Source: Candidatus Syntropharchaeum sp. (GTDB taxonomy: Archaea > Halobacteriota > Syntropharchaeia > Alkanophagales > Methanospirareceae). From it: 11,285 nt of DNA. This document shows positions 1-8,457 of the stretch, in pieces. How positions within the stretch are numbered: position 1 is the stretch's first letter; each line of letters opens with the position of its first letter. Under the pieces are notes generated by a model that was not told the origin of the DNA, searched no databases, and saw only the letters and a program-made list of their open reading frames with translations. The DNA lies in NCBI GenBank assembly GCA_016782355.1, contig JADHYP010000030.1, positions 1 through 11,285 on the forward strand, given 5' to 3'. A program made the position numbers and the translations under genes.

Positions 1-748
1 CACAACCACCACTACTACTACCATTAGACCCAAACTCACCATGACCAGGACCAACACCTGCTCTATAAGCGCTACCACCCGGATACCCCGCACGATCGGC
101 AGTTATATTTGAGCCGGAATGTACGGAGATGCTATTTGCGTGAATTTTCAAAAATCCAGTAACCTGAGAAACATACAAAATAGCAGTGTTTTCGATTATA
201 ACCTGGTCATAGGAATGCTCACCACCTAATTGCATAGTCTTTCCAGGCGGTAAATGCAAAGGGCCTTCAGGAGTGAGCTTTGAAAGCTTCACCTCGTTAG
301 ATGAATTATCCACATGCTCGGCATCTCTATAAGGAAACCCAGTAGTTGTATTCTGCTCCCATGCTTTAGTTCCCTCTTCACCACCGCCCGCAGTGGGGAC
401 TACGAGCTCTATTTTCTCGTCCTGCGGATTGAAGATCATGTTTGACCCTGGCGGGGACATACCGAAGATAGGGACTTTATCAGGCGTCATTTTTAGTGGT
501 ATGGCGCCGCCGGCAGGTTCGATTTCACCCTTTTTTAACACGATTCCATCAATAAGCGATTTCAGTTCTGAGAAGTCATCTGCGATGTCAGCGGTATGTA
601 GAGATTCACGACCCTCGGTCCAATCGGGGACTTGAGAGGAAAAATAAATGCTTGATGACGCAATAATGATACCCGTTATCAGGACGAAACCAATCACCGT
701 AGATTGTGCATCTTCAGCGTGCAGGAAGTTTTTATTTTTATTCTTCAT
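1..748 (-). CDS. Surface/secreted protein with type IV pilin-like N-terminus, glycine-rich (partial, 3' end outside window)
   Basis: The minus strand is open from an ATG at 748 to the window edge, giving 249 codons with no stop. The protein begins with a short Lys/Asn-rich stretch, then HAEDAQSTVIGFVLI and a single hydrophobic segment at about residues 15-37. This layout (charged leader, Gln-Ser-Thr, hydrophobic helix) is typical of archaeal type IV pilin-like precursors cut by a prepilin peptidase, here probably just before Gln15. The following region (QVPDWTEGRE, then DDFSELKSLIDG) is of the kind found in archaeal surface proteins with this N-terminus. From about residue 205 it becomes Gly/Ser-rich (GVGPGHGEFG, GSSSGG) and leaves the window in that repeat. 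It is probably anchored in the membrane and exposed outside. Assembly into a pilus is not shown, and the C-terminal function is unknown. Confidence 0.8.
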   Translation of the reverse strand, partial: MKNKNKNFLHAEDAQSTVIGFVLITGIIIASSSIYFSSQVPDWTEGRESLHTADIADDFSELKSLIDGIVLKKGEIEPAGGAIPLKMTPDKVPIFGMSPPGSNMIFNPQDEKIELVVPTAGGGEEGTKAWEQNTTTGFPYRDAEHVDNSSNEVKLSKLTPEGPLHLPPGKTMQLGGEHSYDQVIIENTAILYVSQVTGFLKIHANSISVHSGSNITADRAGYPGGSAYRAGVGPGHGEFGSNGSSSGGC

Positions 749-802
749 TGTCCTGGAGTTCAAATAAAAGAACCATTCATCTTCTTCTTTTGTTCAGGCT
801 AA

Positions 803-813
803 ATATAAAAGTA
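803..813 (-). promoter_or_regulatory. Proximal TATA box of the pilin-like surface protein gene
   Basis: Read on the minus strand this is TACTTTTATAT followed by TTAG, an AT-rich TATA-like box 55-65 bases upstream of the ATG at 748. Initiation about 25 bases downstream would leave a leader of roughly 30 bases. The ribosome binding site is weak, with only CCAGGA close to the start. The same 11 bases recur exactly at 846-856. Confidence 0.5.
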
Positions 814-845
814 CGCTACGTTTACAAATTATCTGTCATTAATGG

Positions 846-856
846 ATATAAAAGTA
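846..856 (-). promoter_or_regulatory. Distal, duplicated TATA-like box
   Basis: This is an exact second copy of the 11-base box at 803-813, in the same orientation and 43 bases further upstream of the surface-protein start. It lies within a small inverted repeat (GGATA at 844-848, TATCC at 855-859). It may be an alternative promoter giving a leader of about 75 bases, or a regulatory duplicate. Confidence 0.35.
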
Positions 857-914
857 TCCGATACCGCCCAATAAAATATGGGGAATTTCAAATTCTAATT
901 TCGCACTTGTTTTA

Positions 915-945
915 TTTACCGCGGAGCCCGCAGAGAACGCAGAGA
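915..945 (+). repeat. Dispersed intergenic repeat, copy A (TTTACCGC...GCAGAG type)
   Basis: This GC-rich stretch in an AT-rich intergenic region starts TTTACCGCGG and continues with the internally repetitive CGCAGAGAACGCAGAGA. It matches 7247-7277 at 23 of 31 positions without a gap. Each copy lies upstream of an identical CTTATTTATA box, at start-to-start distances of 97 and 91 bases. Short CGCAGAG-rich dispersed sequences occur in many prokaryotic genomes; no function can be read here. Confidence 0.5.
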
Positions 946-1011
946 GTCCGGGAAACCACTTATCTCAACCGATATGAAATTTAGGAATATTTATTCATGG
1001 CGTCAAGCAAA

Positions 1012-1049
1012 CTTATTTATAGTCGCGTGGCATTCTATTATTAGGTGAT
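1012..1049 (+). promoter_or_regulatory. TATA box and Shine-Dalgarno for the broken gene at 1056
   Basis: CTTATTTATA at 1012-1021 is a good archaeal TATA box with a purine-rich stretch just upstream. AGGTGAT at 1043-1049 matches the archaeal anti-Shine-Dalgarno consensus and ends six bases before the ATG at 1056. The ATG at 1048 is followed at once by an in-frame stop, so 1056 is the start. Intact expression signals suggest the reading frame was broken recently. Confidence 0.6.
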
Positions 1050-1055
1050 GGAAAA

Positions 1056-1363
1056 ATGAAAAAGGAAATGGAAAAAAGGTTTGAATACGTGATAAAAATT
1101 GATGGGAAAGAGGTCTGGCATGGACTGAATCCTGAAAAAGAATTTGATTATATGTTGAACTTAAAGGCGTAGTCCCTGGTGCAAGGTTGATAGCGTATAT
1201 TCACGATTTAAAAATCAAACTAGCGGAAAAGGAATTTGACACCCATGTTGCTATCGCGGATTCGGATGATGTCCCATCCATATTCGGCAGAGTTAAAGGT
1301 TTGGACCTATTTGAAGCAAACTTCTCAAAGGGCGAGAAGGTTAAACTTCGTTGGGAAGAATGA
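1056..1363 (+). pseudogene. Frameshifted remnant: short N-terminal domain plus aspartyl-protease-like C-terminal half
   Basis: The frame from ATG 1056 gives 38 residues (FEYVIKIDGKEVWHGLNPEK, ending LKA) and stops at 1172. An overlapping frame, open from 1148 to the stop at 1363, continues as ELKGVVPGARLIAYIHDLKI, LAEKEFDTHVAIADSDDVPS, IFGRVKGLDLFEANFSKGEK. The second part resembles the C-terminal half of retroviral-type (clan AA) aspartyl proteases: a strand pair, a D-D-V-P stretch, then a degenerate G-R motif before an aromatic F..F segment. The N-terminal half with the catalytic Asp-Thr/Ser-Gly is missing, so the product would be inactive. The first 38 residues may come from a separate small protein, loosely DUF5678-like, fused by a deletion. 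Alternatively, both could be one unknown family of about 100 residues carrying a single frameshift. The family call rests on recalled pattern only. Confidence 0.45.
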
Positions 1364-1483
1364 AAAATACGATAGTGAATTTCTTATACTTTTATCTCTA
1401 AAATCCAAAGTAGTTTCCTTACAAAAATAGCTTAGTTCTTCTTCATTAAAACTTGTGGAAGGTAAACCCAATACGAAATAGGA

Positions 1484-1493
1484 CTTATATAAA
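1484..1493 (+). promoter_or_regulatory. TATA box of the gene at 1523
   Basis: CTTATATAAA lies 30-39 bases before the ATG at 1523. Transcription would start near 1512-1518, making the message leaderless or nearly so. This fits the absence of any Shine-Dalgarno sequence before 1523. The bases between the box and the start are mostly TCTA repeats. Confidence 0.6.
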
Positions 1494-1510
1494 TCTATCT
1501 ATCTATCTAT
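1494..1510 (+). repeat. TCTA tetranucleotide microsatellite between TATA box and start codon
   Basis: There are four full copies of TCTA plus one base, directly downstream of the TATA box and ending 12 bases before the ATG at 1523. Tetranucleotide tracts can change copy number by polymerase slippage. Here each step would move the start codon four bases relative to the promoter, without changing the protein frame. Confidence 0.8.
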
Positions 1511-1522
1511 TCCTACTATGGC

Positions 1523-2361
1523 ATGGAAGAAGAAAACGAGTTCAAAGAGAAAGTTAACGAGTTATTCGACACAAAGAGTCAATTGGGTTCTTTTGACTAC
1601 GATTCCTACAATTGGGGATGCCTGCGATACATGATAGAGCTGTGGATTTTTCTTTGCAGGCGACGCAAACAGGGATTAAGGACGATCCCGGGTTTCTTTA
1701 GCACCGTTCTCCTTTGGCTCGCTGCAAGAGAAGAACTGAAAAGATATGACGGGCAAGATTACACCGCCGCCTCGATGCTTATGTTTCTCCTGTTCACAAT
1801 CGGGGATTTGATCGCCCATATCACCGACTGCATGGACTTCGATGACCTGGAGAGGTATCATGTGGTGTTATTCACGAAGTGCTATTTTGGCAACCGCCGC
1901 TTCCCAAGAACCAGTAAAGAGATGGAATCGCAGAAATTCACACGATTCGATAAGAAAATACTCCGCACCGCCACCAAATGGGCTGGATTCAATCTCATGC
2001 TCTACGTTCTCTATGGGTTGGGCTTTGTGAACATTCTGGAAGACATGAAAGTGGAATACTGGGATTCAAGAACGCATATAGTGAGGTATTTAGTGATTCT
2101 AAGAGTCCCACAACTTCTATAACGAAAACGCTGAAGAAAATGTTCATCTGGCTGACGAAATACAGGAATGCCGGCATAGAAGTGCTGAGACGGGATATAC
2201 TCCACAAAAGTGCGGTTATTTCTTTCAATGGAAAAACCGTCAAGTTTGAGTTCAATCGGAAATACGAAATCCGGTATAATGAGCAGTTGACGAGCATAAA
2301 CGAGTTTATAAATCGGACAAGGGATAAAATCGAGCTCGTAGAGTTTGATGCCTTAGCGTAA
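1523..2361 (+). pseudogene. Unrecognised protein gene split by a one-base frameshift
   Basis: The first frame (1523-2122) gives 199 residues. It has an acidic, charged start, then Tyr/Trp-rich helical segments that may be membrane-associated: about residues 31-45, 55-67, 81-100 (TAASMLMFLLFTIGDLIAHI) and 152-172. Its last 20 or so residues (from about EYWDSRTHIV) look out of frame. The frame one base back runs to 2361 and reads naturally as SGILGFKNAYSEVFSDSKSP, TLKKMFIWLTKYRNAGIEVL, FNRKYEIRYNEQLTSINEFI. Adding one A to the AAA at 2048-2050 would join the halves as EDMKSGILGF, giving a protein of 279 residues. This could be a true mutation, a sequencing error or, less likely, programmed frameshifting, since no clear slippery heptamer is visible. 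The start at 1523 fits the TATA spacing. I do not recognise the family. Confidence 0.65.
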
Positions 2362-2544
2362 GCCTTCCACACAGAATATTGAATAGTGAGATATCTGTTG
2401 TCCGGGCTTGAAATATCACGCTTATGCGTCTTCTTCATGGGTTCGTGTAATGGTGATTTGTGCATGAACTCTCTATAATAATCTGATTGAGGAATATTTT
2501 GTTAATTTTTATAATAAACGCCGGTTATTGATCTGCTCCACTCA

Positions 2545-2787
2545 TCAGGAAACTACATCGGTTTTTGGAATAGGATAAATCTTTTTAATATCTTTATCAC
2601 GTAAAAATTGCTCCTCATAAACAATACTGTAGTATCGATACATGGATTCATAGATGCCTTTCTTCTGCTCTCTCTTCTCGCCTTTAATCAAAGCATCGTA
2701 GAACTCTCTCCTCGATATGCCTCTCAAAAGCATTCTATCGAGAATGTGCCTTTGTCTTTTCTCCGACCAGTTAACTTTAAGTTTCAT
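2545..2787 (-). CDS. Small DUF4258-like protein, possible toxin
   Basis: This 80-residue basic protein lies 31 bases downstream of ligA on the same strand. It has the features of DUF4258 and related RelE-like small toxins: an early HILDRMLLRGISRREFYDAL helix (the H..dRm..RgIs..e pattern, residues 14-33), a basic loop (KGEKREQKKG) and a final strand pair (YRYYSIVYEE, then DIKKIYPI). Members of this group are often toxins of toxin-antitoxin pairs, but no antitoxin-like frame is evident in the 183 bases downstream, nor between this gene and ligA. It is therefore an orphan, or a protein of another role. The frame is intact. The start follows a purine-rich stretch without a strong ribosome binding site, so it may be read from the ligA transcript. 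The family call is tentative. Confidence 0.6.
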   Translation of the reverse strand: MKLKVNWSEKRQRHILDRMLLRGISRREFYDALIKGEKREQKKGIYESMYRYYSIVYEEQFLRDKDIKKIYPIPKTDVVS

Positions 2788-2818
2788 AGGCGTTACTTAC
2801 AAGAGCTTTACCAAAAAG

Positions 2819-4864
<2,046 letters not shown>

Positions 4865-4890
4865 TTATATTATATATTGGCTTGACTTTG

Positions 4891-4910
4891 TCATATTTAA
4901 AATAATATGA
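4891..4910. promoter_or_regulatory. Palindromic TATA region between ligA and rps2
   Basis: TCATATT and AATATGA form perfect seven-base inverted arms around TAAAAT, within the 113 bases separating divergent ligA and rps2. The core reads as a TATA-like box on both strands. For ligA it lies about 30 bases before the ATG, predicting a nearly leaderless message. For rps2 it lies about 75 bases before the start, predicting a leader near 50 bases. It may serve as a shared promoter core or as an operator. ligA also has an AT-rich TATAT run directly before its ATG, but that is too close to act as its TATA box. Confidence 0.45.
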
Positions 4911-4977
4911 ATAAAAAAGATAGAAAATAGATGAGTGGATAATCCGATAGAAGATAGGATAAAAGGTAAACAAAAAT

Positions 4978-5637
4978 ATGGCGCAAGAAAAGGAAAACGA
5001 AGAGGAAAAAGGGGAAGGAGCAGAAGAGGGGAAGGTGGATACGTTAATACCGGGTCCCGATTACTTAGCAAGCGGCGTCCACATAGGAACGCAGCAAAAA
5101 ACCGGTGATATGAAGCGATTCATTTACCAGGCAAGACCGGATGGGTTGTATTTGTTAAATGTAGAAATTATGGATGCAAGACTGAGGATAGCGGCGAGAT
5201 TTTTAGCTAATTACGAGCATTCCTCTATACTGGTTGTATCCGCGAGAGAGTATGGACATCACCCTGTGAGCACGTTCGCTGAGGTGACGGGAACAAAGTC
5301 AATAGTCGGGAGATTTATCCCCGGAACTTTAACGAATCCTGAATGTGACTTCTTCACTGAGCCTTCTATACTGGTCTTGACCGATCCAATGACAGATGCA
5401 CAGGCTTTGAATGAGGCGGTGAACGCGGGCATACCGGTAGTGGCGCTCTGTGACACGAACAATTCCACTGCCAATATAGATTTTATCATTCCCACGAATA
5501 ACAAGGGTAGAAAAGCGCTTGCCACCGTTTACTGGCTGCTTGCACGCGAACTGCTAAGGGAACGGCATCGTAGAGACGGTGGTAAAGAAGAATTCACATT
5601 CAATTGCGGTGTGGAGGATTTTGAAGCGGAGATATAG
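4978..5637 (+). CDS. rps2: Small-subunit ribosomal protein S2 (uS2)
   Basis: This 219-residue protein is the archaeal form of S2, homologous to eukaryotic SA, and belongs to the head/body junction of the 30S subunit. Conserved segments are [14 protein letters not shown] (29-42), the [11 protein letters not shown] loop (111-121), [12 protein letters not shown] followed by [12 protein letters not shown] (136-161) and [20 protein letters not shown] (174-193). An acidic Glu-rich N-terminal extension (residues 1-20) and a short C-terminal tail are present; length is near the archaeal norm. The start at 4978 has only a weak AAAGGT upstream, but no other Met precedes the conserved core. It is the first gene of a probable unit with the MEMO-family gene, which begins 13 bases after its stop. 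In many archaea rps2 also sits directly upstream of a MEMO gene. Confidence 0.96.
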   Translation: MAQEKENEEEKGEGAEEGKVDTLIPGPDYLASGVHIGTQQKTGDMKRFIYQARPDGLYLLNVEIMDARLRIAARFLANYEHSSILVVSAREYGHHPVSTFAEVTGTKSIVGRFIPGTLTNPECDFFTEPSILVLTDPMTDAQALNEAVNAGIPVVALCDTNNSTANIDFIIPTNNKGRKALATVYWLLARELLRERHRRDGGKEEFTFNCGVEDFEAEI

Positions 5638-5650
5638 TGGAGTGGTGAAA

Positions 5651-6451
5651 ATGAGAAGAGCGGCAGTAGCAGGTGCTTTTTATGAAAGAGAAAAAAGCAG
5701 CCTGGAAAAACGACTGGAAGAGTGTTTCTCTGGTGTAACGAGAGAAGAGAACGAAAATATTATCGGCGCTGTTGTTCCTCACGCGGGATATATGTATTCA
5801 GGCGGCGTAGCTGCGAACGTCTATGCCAAACTACCCGGGGCTGATACATTCGTCATTCTTGGTCCCAATCATCAAGGTATGGGCTCGCTTATTGCCGTTT
5901 CGGTGGATACATGGGTAACGCCCTTAGGAGAAGTGGAAGTGGACAAAGCCTTTGTGGATGCGTTGCCAAAAAGAATCATTGACGTGGATGAAACTGCGCA
6001 TAAGTACGAGCACTCCATAGAAGTTCAGCTCCCTTTTCTTCAATTCCGCTTCGATAAAAATTTCCTGTTCGTCCCTGTCTGTATGAGCTTAAACGATGAG
6101 GATACGACGAGAGAGATAGGAGAAGACCTGGCTAACACGATTGCTAAATTTGGTAAGAAAGTAGTTGTGATTGCATCCTCGGATTTCACGCATTACGAAC
6201 CTGACAGAATAGCGAGGGAGAAAGATGAATACGTGATAGAAGCGATAAAAGAGCTGGATGTTGCGAAGTTCTATAACAGGGTGTATGAGCGAAACTCGAC
6301 GGCATGTGGCGTTGGTCCAATAGCTGCGATGATGCAAGCGGCGAAAAAACTCGGCGCTCGTGAAGGCAAATTGATAAAATACGCAACAAGCGGGGACGTC
6401 ATTGGCGATACGTCGCGCGTTGTCGGATATGGCGGTATCATAATTTTTTAA
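5651..6451 (+). CDS. MEMO1-family (AmmeMemoRadiSam-type) protein
   Basis: This 266-residue protein belongs to the MEMO family, a fold related to class III extradiol dioxygenases. In archaea its biochemical role is not settled. The residues lining the metal-site pocket are visible: His44 in PHAGYMYSGG, His74 in LGPNHQG, His181 in SSDFTHY and Cys219 in STACGVGP; EHSIEVQLPF (120-129) is also family-typical. I chose the start at 5651 because MRRAAVAGAFY is the usual family beginning and GGAG (5639-5642) plus GGTGA lie just upstream. The in-frame ATG at 5579 would overlap rps2 by 59 bases and add 24 residues unlike the family. It is 13 bases downstream of rps2, as in many archaea, but the mevalonate kinase gene that often follows is absent here. 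Confidence 0.93.
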   Translation: MRRAAVAGAFYEREKSSLEKRLEECFSGVTREENENIIGAVVPHAGYMYSGGVAANVYAKLPGADTFVILGPNHQGMGSLIAVSVDTWVTPLGEVEVDKAFVDALPKRIIDVDETAHKYEHSIEVQLPFLQFRFDKNFLFVPVCMSLNDEDTTREIGEDLANTIAKFGKKVVVIASSDFTHYEPDRIAREKDEYVIEAIKELDVAKFYNRVYERNSTACGVGPIAAMMQAAKKLGAREGKLIKYATSGDVIGDTSRVVGYGGIIIF

Positions 6452-6463
6452 TTCTTATTCGAT

Positions 6464-7240
6464 ATGCAAAAAGGAAGACAGAATCCCGAGCCTGACCTCA
6501 CCGCTACCTGCCGGCTGTTTTTTGAAGAGTTATTGAAAAGCGACTTAGTCGTAAAAGAAAACGAAGAGACTTTCCTCATTACTCCCACGTGTGCGAGATG
6601 CAATAGGGTATTTGGTGTCGGAGAAGTAAAAGAAGTGGAGAAAAGAGGGAAGATAACGAAGATAAAAATAAGCGACTCTACGGCTACTCTTAACATCTAC
6701 ACGGATAAAGCTATCGGATTGGAATCAGATAAATTCCTGGCTTTTATCGGTAACCTGCACGTGCGTGAAGGTGCAGGCAAAAGCAAAGCTGTTCTCATAT
6801 TGGTTGAAGAAGCGGAACCGGTAGAGGAAAACGTGAGAGATAATTGGATATTAAATACTGCAAGGAGGACTATGGAGAGGATAGAACTGCTTCGCTCAAA
6901 TCTAAACCTTTCTTTAGCTTTACCAAAGAAACAATGGATGAAGGAAGCGTTGGAGCACTATGCGATTGACGATGATAAACTGGATTCCCGGGGGAGCGTG
7001 GCAATAAACGCCGTAAAGAGCGTGTGGCAGCATTACAGTAAGACGGCAAAGGAGATGGTTTTAGAGGCATTGGAAGAATCGGAAAAGAGCAGTATGGAAC
7101 GTGTAAAGTTAACGGATGCGTTGAAGAAGCGAGGATTGATGGAAGAATGGGTAGAGGAAGTAATTGACGAGCTCTTCGCGGAGGGGAGATGCTATGAGCC
7201 TGAGGTTGGAGTGGTAAAGGTGGTGGAAGTGGAGGAGTGA
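6464..7240 (+). CDS. RPA-associated OB-fold protein (COG3390 type)
   Basis: This 258-residue protein resembles the archaeal family of replication protein A-associated proteins, which accompany single-stranded DNA-binding RPA. The N-terminal OB-fold region (about residues 35-115) includes FLITPTCARCNRVFGVGEV, DSTATLNIYTDKA and FLAFIGNLHVREG. A family-typical linker helix, NWILNTARRTMERIE, follows at 127-141. The last 60 residues (VLEALEES through LFAEGRCYEPEVG) look like a winged helix of the sort found at the C-terminus of RPA subunits. It likely binds ssDNA or the RPA complex in replication or repair. No RPA gene is adjacent, although one often is in haloarchaea. It starts 12 bases after the MEMO stop with no clear ribosome binding site, so the start is only moderately certain. 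A CxxC pair (Cys43, Cys46) is not enough for a zinc finger by itself. Confidence 0.8.
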   Translation: MQKGRQNPEPDLTATCRLFFEELLKSDLVVKENEETFLITPTCARCNRVFGVGEVKEVEKRGKITKIKISDSTATLNIYTDKAIGLESDKFLAFIGNLHVREGAGKSKAVLILVEEAEPVEENVRDNWILNTARRTMERIELLRSNLNLSLALPKKQWMKEALEHYAIDDDKLDSRGSVAINAVKSVWQHYSKTAKEMVLEALEESEKSSMERVKLTDALKKRGLMEEWVEEVIDELFAEGRCYEPEVGVVKVVEVEE

Positions 7241-7246
7241 TATTTC

Positions 7247-7277
7247 TTTACCGCCGGGATCACGGAGAGCGCTGAGA
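7247..7277 (+). repeat. Dispersed intergenic repeat, copy B
   Basis: This starts TTTACCGC and continues CACGGAGAGCGCTGAGA. It matches copy A at 915-945 at 23 of 31 positions without gaps. It begins six bases after the stop codon of the RPA-associated gene and lies 91 bases (start to start) before a CTTATTTATA box, an arrangement close to that of copy A. Confidence 0.5.
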
Positions 7278-7337
7278 TGAGATAAATGATTTAAAGCTTC
7301 TTCTCCACATGTAGGAAAGTGAAAGGTTTATTTGTCG

Positions 7338-7377
7338 CTTATTTATACTTAATTAAATATAGATAGCCATCGAGGAG
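7338..7377 (+). promoter_or_regulatory. TATA box and Shine-Dalgarno of glycerol-1-phosphate dehydrogenase gene
   Basis: CTTATTTATA at 7338-7347 is a TATA box placed to start transcription near 7370. GAGGAG at 7372-7377 is a Shine-Dalgarno sequence seven bases before the ATG at 7385. A promoter here makes egsA and the next gene a transcription unit separate from the rps2 cluster. The ten-base box is identical to the one at 1012-1021. Confidence 0.6.
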
Positions 7378-7384
7378 CTAAGCA

Positions 7385-8455
7385 ATGGAAGCATTTGAAA
7401 AAGTAAAATGGATGCAGCTACCACGGGACGTTTTAGTTGGTCATGGCGTCTTAGGGGAAATCAGCACGGTGTGCAAGCACTTAGGCATGGGTACGGAGGG
7501 TATGGTAGTTACGGGCTTGCATACGAGAAAGATAGCAGGGGAGAAGGTGCTTGAACTTTTGTCTGAAGCGGGATACGAAGTCAACCTGGTAGAAGTGCGT
7601 TCTATAAGTGGAGAAAGCATAGAGCAAGTGAAAGAAGAGGCGAAAGAGACTAAAACGAAGTTCATGCTCGGCGTAGGCGGTGGGAAGATCATAGATACCG
7701 GGAAGATAGCCTCTTTTGAACTCAGCATTCCTTTTATTTCCGTACCTACCATTGCTTCTCACGATGGTATAGCATCGCCAAGGGCATCTATAAAGGATAA
7801 AGATAGAGGTAGTCCTGTTTCTATGCAGGCACATGCACCACTTGCGGTTGTCGCCGACACAGAGATAATATCTTCAGCTCCTTACAGGTTTACCGCTGCC
7901 GGCTGTGGCGATATTATTGCTAACTACACCGCGGTACGCGATTGGCGGCTTGCTCAGCGGTTGCAGAATGCAGAGTTCAGCAATTACGCCGCCGCTCTTT
8001 CCGAGATGACTGCGAATATGATAATGGAGAACGTCAGAGAGATAAGGAATAAAGACGAAAGGACCGCATGGACGGTGGTGAAGGCTTTGGTTTCCAGTGG
8101 TGTTGCAATAAGCATTGCGGGTTCCTCAGCTCCTGCTTCCGGTTCTGAACATAAATTCAGCCATGCTTTAGATATGATAGCGGAAGAACCTGCTTTGCAC
8201 GGTGAGCAATGTGGTGTCGGAACCATAATGATGACACAGGTGTATGGCGAGAACTGGCAGCGAGTCCGAGAAGTGCTGGAAGGGATAGCCGCTCCGACAA
8301 CCGCAAAGGAGTTGGGCATAAAAGACGAACGTATAATAGAGGCGCTAACCTTAGCTCATAAGATAAATCCCGGTAGATATACCATATTGGGCGATTCCGG
8401 ACTCACTTATGAAGCGGCAGAAAGGCTCGCGGTGGTTACTGGAGTGATAAAATAA
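7385..8455 (+). CDS. egsA: sn-Glycerol-1-phosphate dehydrogenase
   Basis: This 356-residue enzyme reduces dihydroxyacetone phosphate to sn-glycerol-1-phosphate with NAD(P)H, the first committed step toward archaeal ether lipid backbones. It is cytosolic and belongs to the iron/zinc alcohol dehydrogenase-like fold shared with glycerol and dehydroquinate enzymes. Visible motifs are the nucleotide-binding GVGGGKIIDTGK (96-107), PTIASHDGIASP (121-132), GCGDIIANYTAVRDW (173-187), PASGSEHKFSHALD (250-263) and LHGEQCGVGTIMM (271-283). The expected zinc ligands are Asp176, His256 and His272. Length matches the family and no key residue is missing. It has its own promoter and ribosome binding site, and the next gene starts two bases after its stop. 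Confidence 0.96.
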   Translation: MEAFEKVKWMQLPRDVLVGHGVLGEISTVCKHLGMGTEGMVVTGLHTRKIAGEKVLELLSEAGYEVNLVEVRSISGESIEQVKEEAKETKTKFMLGVGGGKIIDTGKIASFELSIPFISVPTIASHDGIASPRASIKDKDRGSPVSMQAHAPLAVVADTEIISSAPYRFTAAGCGDIIANYTAVRDWRLAQRLQNAEFSNYAAALSEMTANMIMENVREIRNKDERTAWTVVKALVSSGVAISIAGSSAPASGSEHKFSHALDMIAEEPALHGEQCGVGTIMMTQVYGENWQRVREVLEGIAAPTTAKELGIKDERIIEALTLAHKINPGRYTILGDSGLTYEAAERLAVVTGVIK

Positions 8456-8457
8456 AA

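Larger units (their letters stand above)
749..1055. other. Divergent intergenic region
   Basis: These 307 bases separate the leftward surface-protein gene from the rightward broken gene at 1056. They hold the paired minus-strand TATA boxes, a GC-rich dispersed repeat at 915-945, and a plus-strand TATA box and ribosome binding site just before 1056. The plus-strand open frame across 706-984 runs through these promoter elements and has no protein-like features, so I see no gene here. Confidence 0.6.

Noticed and set aside
706..984. Plus-strand frame of 92 codons in the divergent intergenic region
   Set aside because: It starts inside the pilin-like gene on the other strand, runs through promoter elements and the dispersed repeat, and resembles no protein.
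1236..1430. Plus-strand frame of 64 codons
   Set aside because: It overlaps the protease-like remnant in another frame, has no ribosome binding site, and its sequence looks random.
2041..2122. Programmed -1 frameshift signal in the unknown gene
   Set aside because: No X-XXY-YYZ slippery heptamer with a following hairpin is evident, so mutation or sequencing error is simpler.
1995..2465. Minus-strand frame of 156 codons, a possible antitoxin partner downstream of the DUF4258-like gene
   Set aside because: Most of it is antisense to the coding C-terminal part of the frameshifted gene. It has no antitoxin-like DNA-binding motif and starts about 80 bases from the putative toxin.
2362..2544. Intergenic space checked for a small RNA, tRNA or antitoxin
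   Set aside because: No cloverleaf, no strong hairpin with a T-run and no credible small frame were found.
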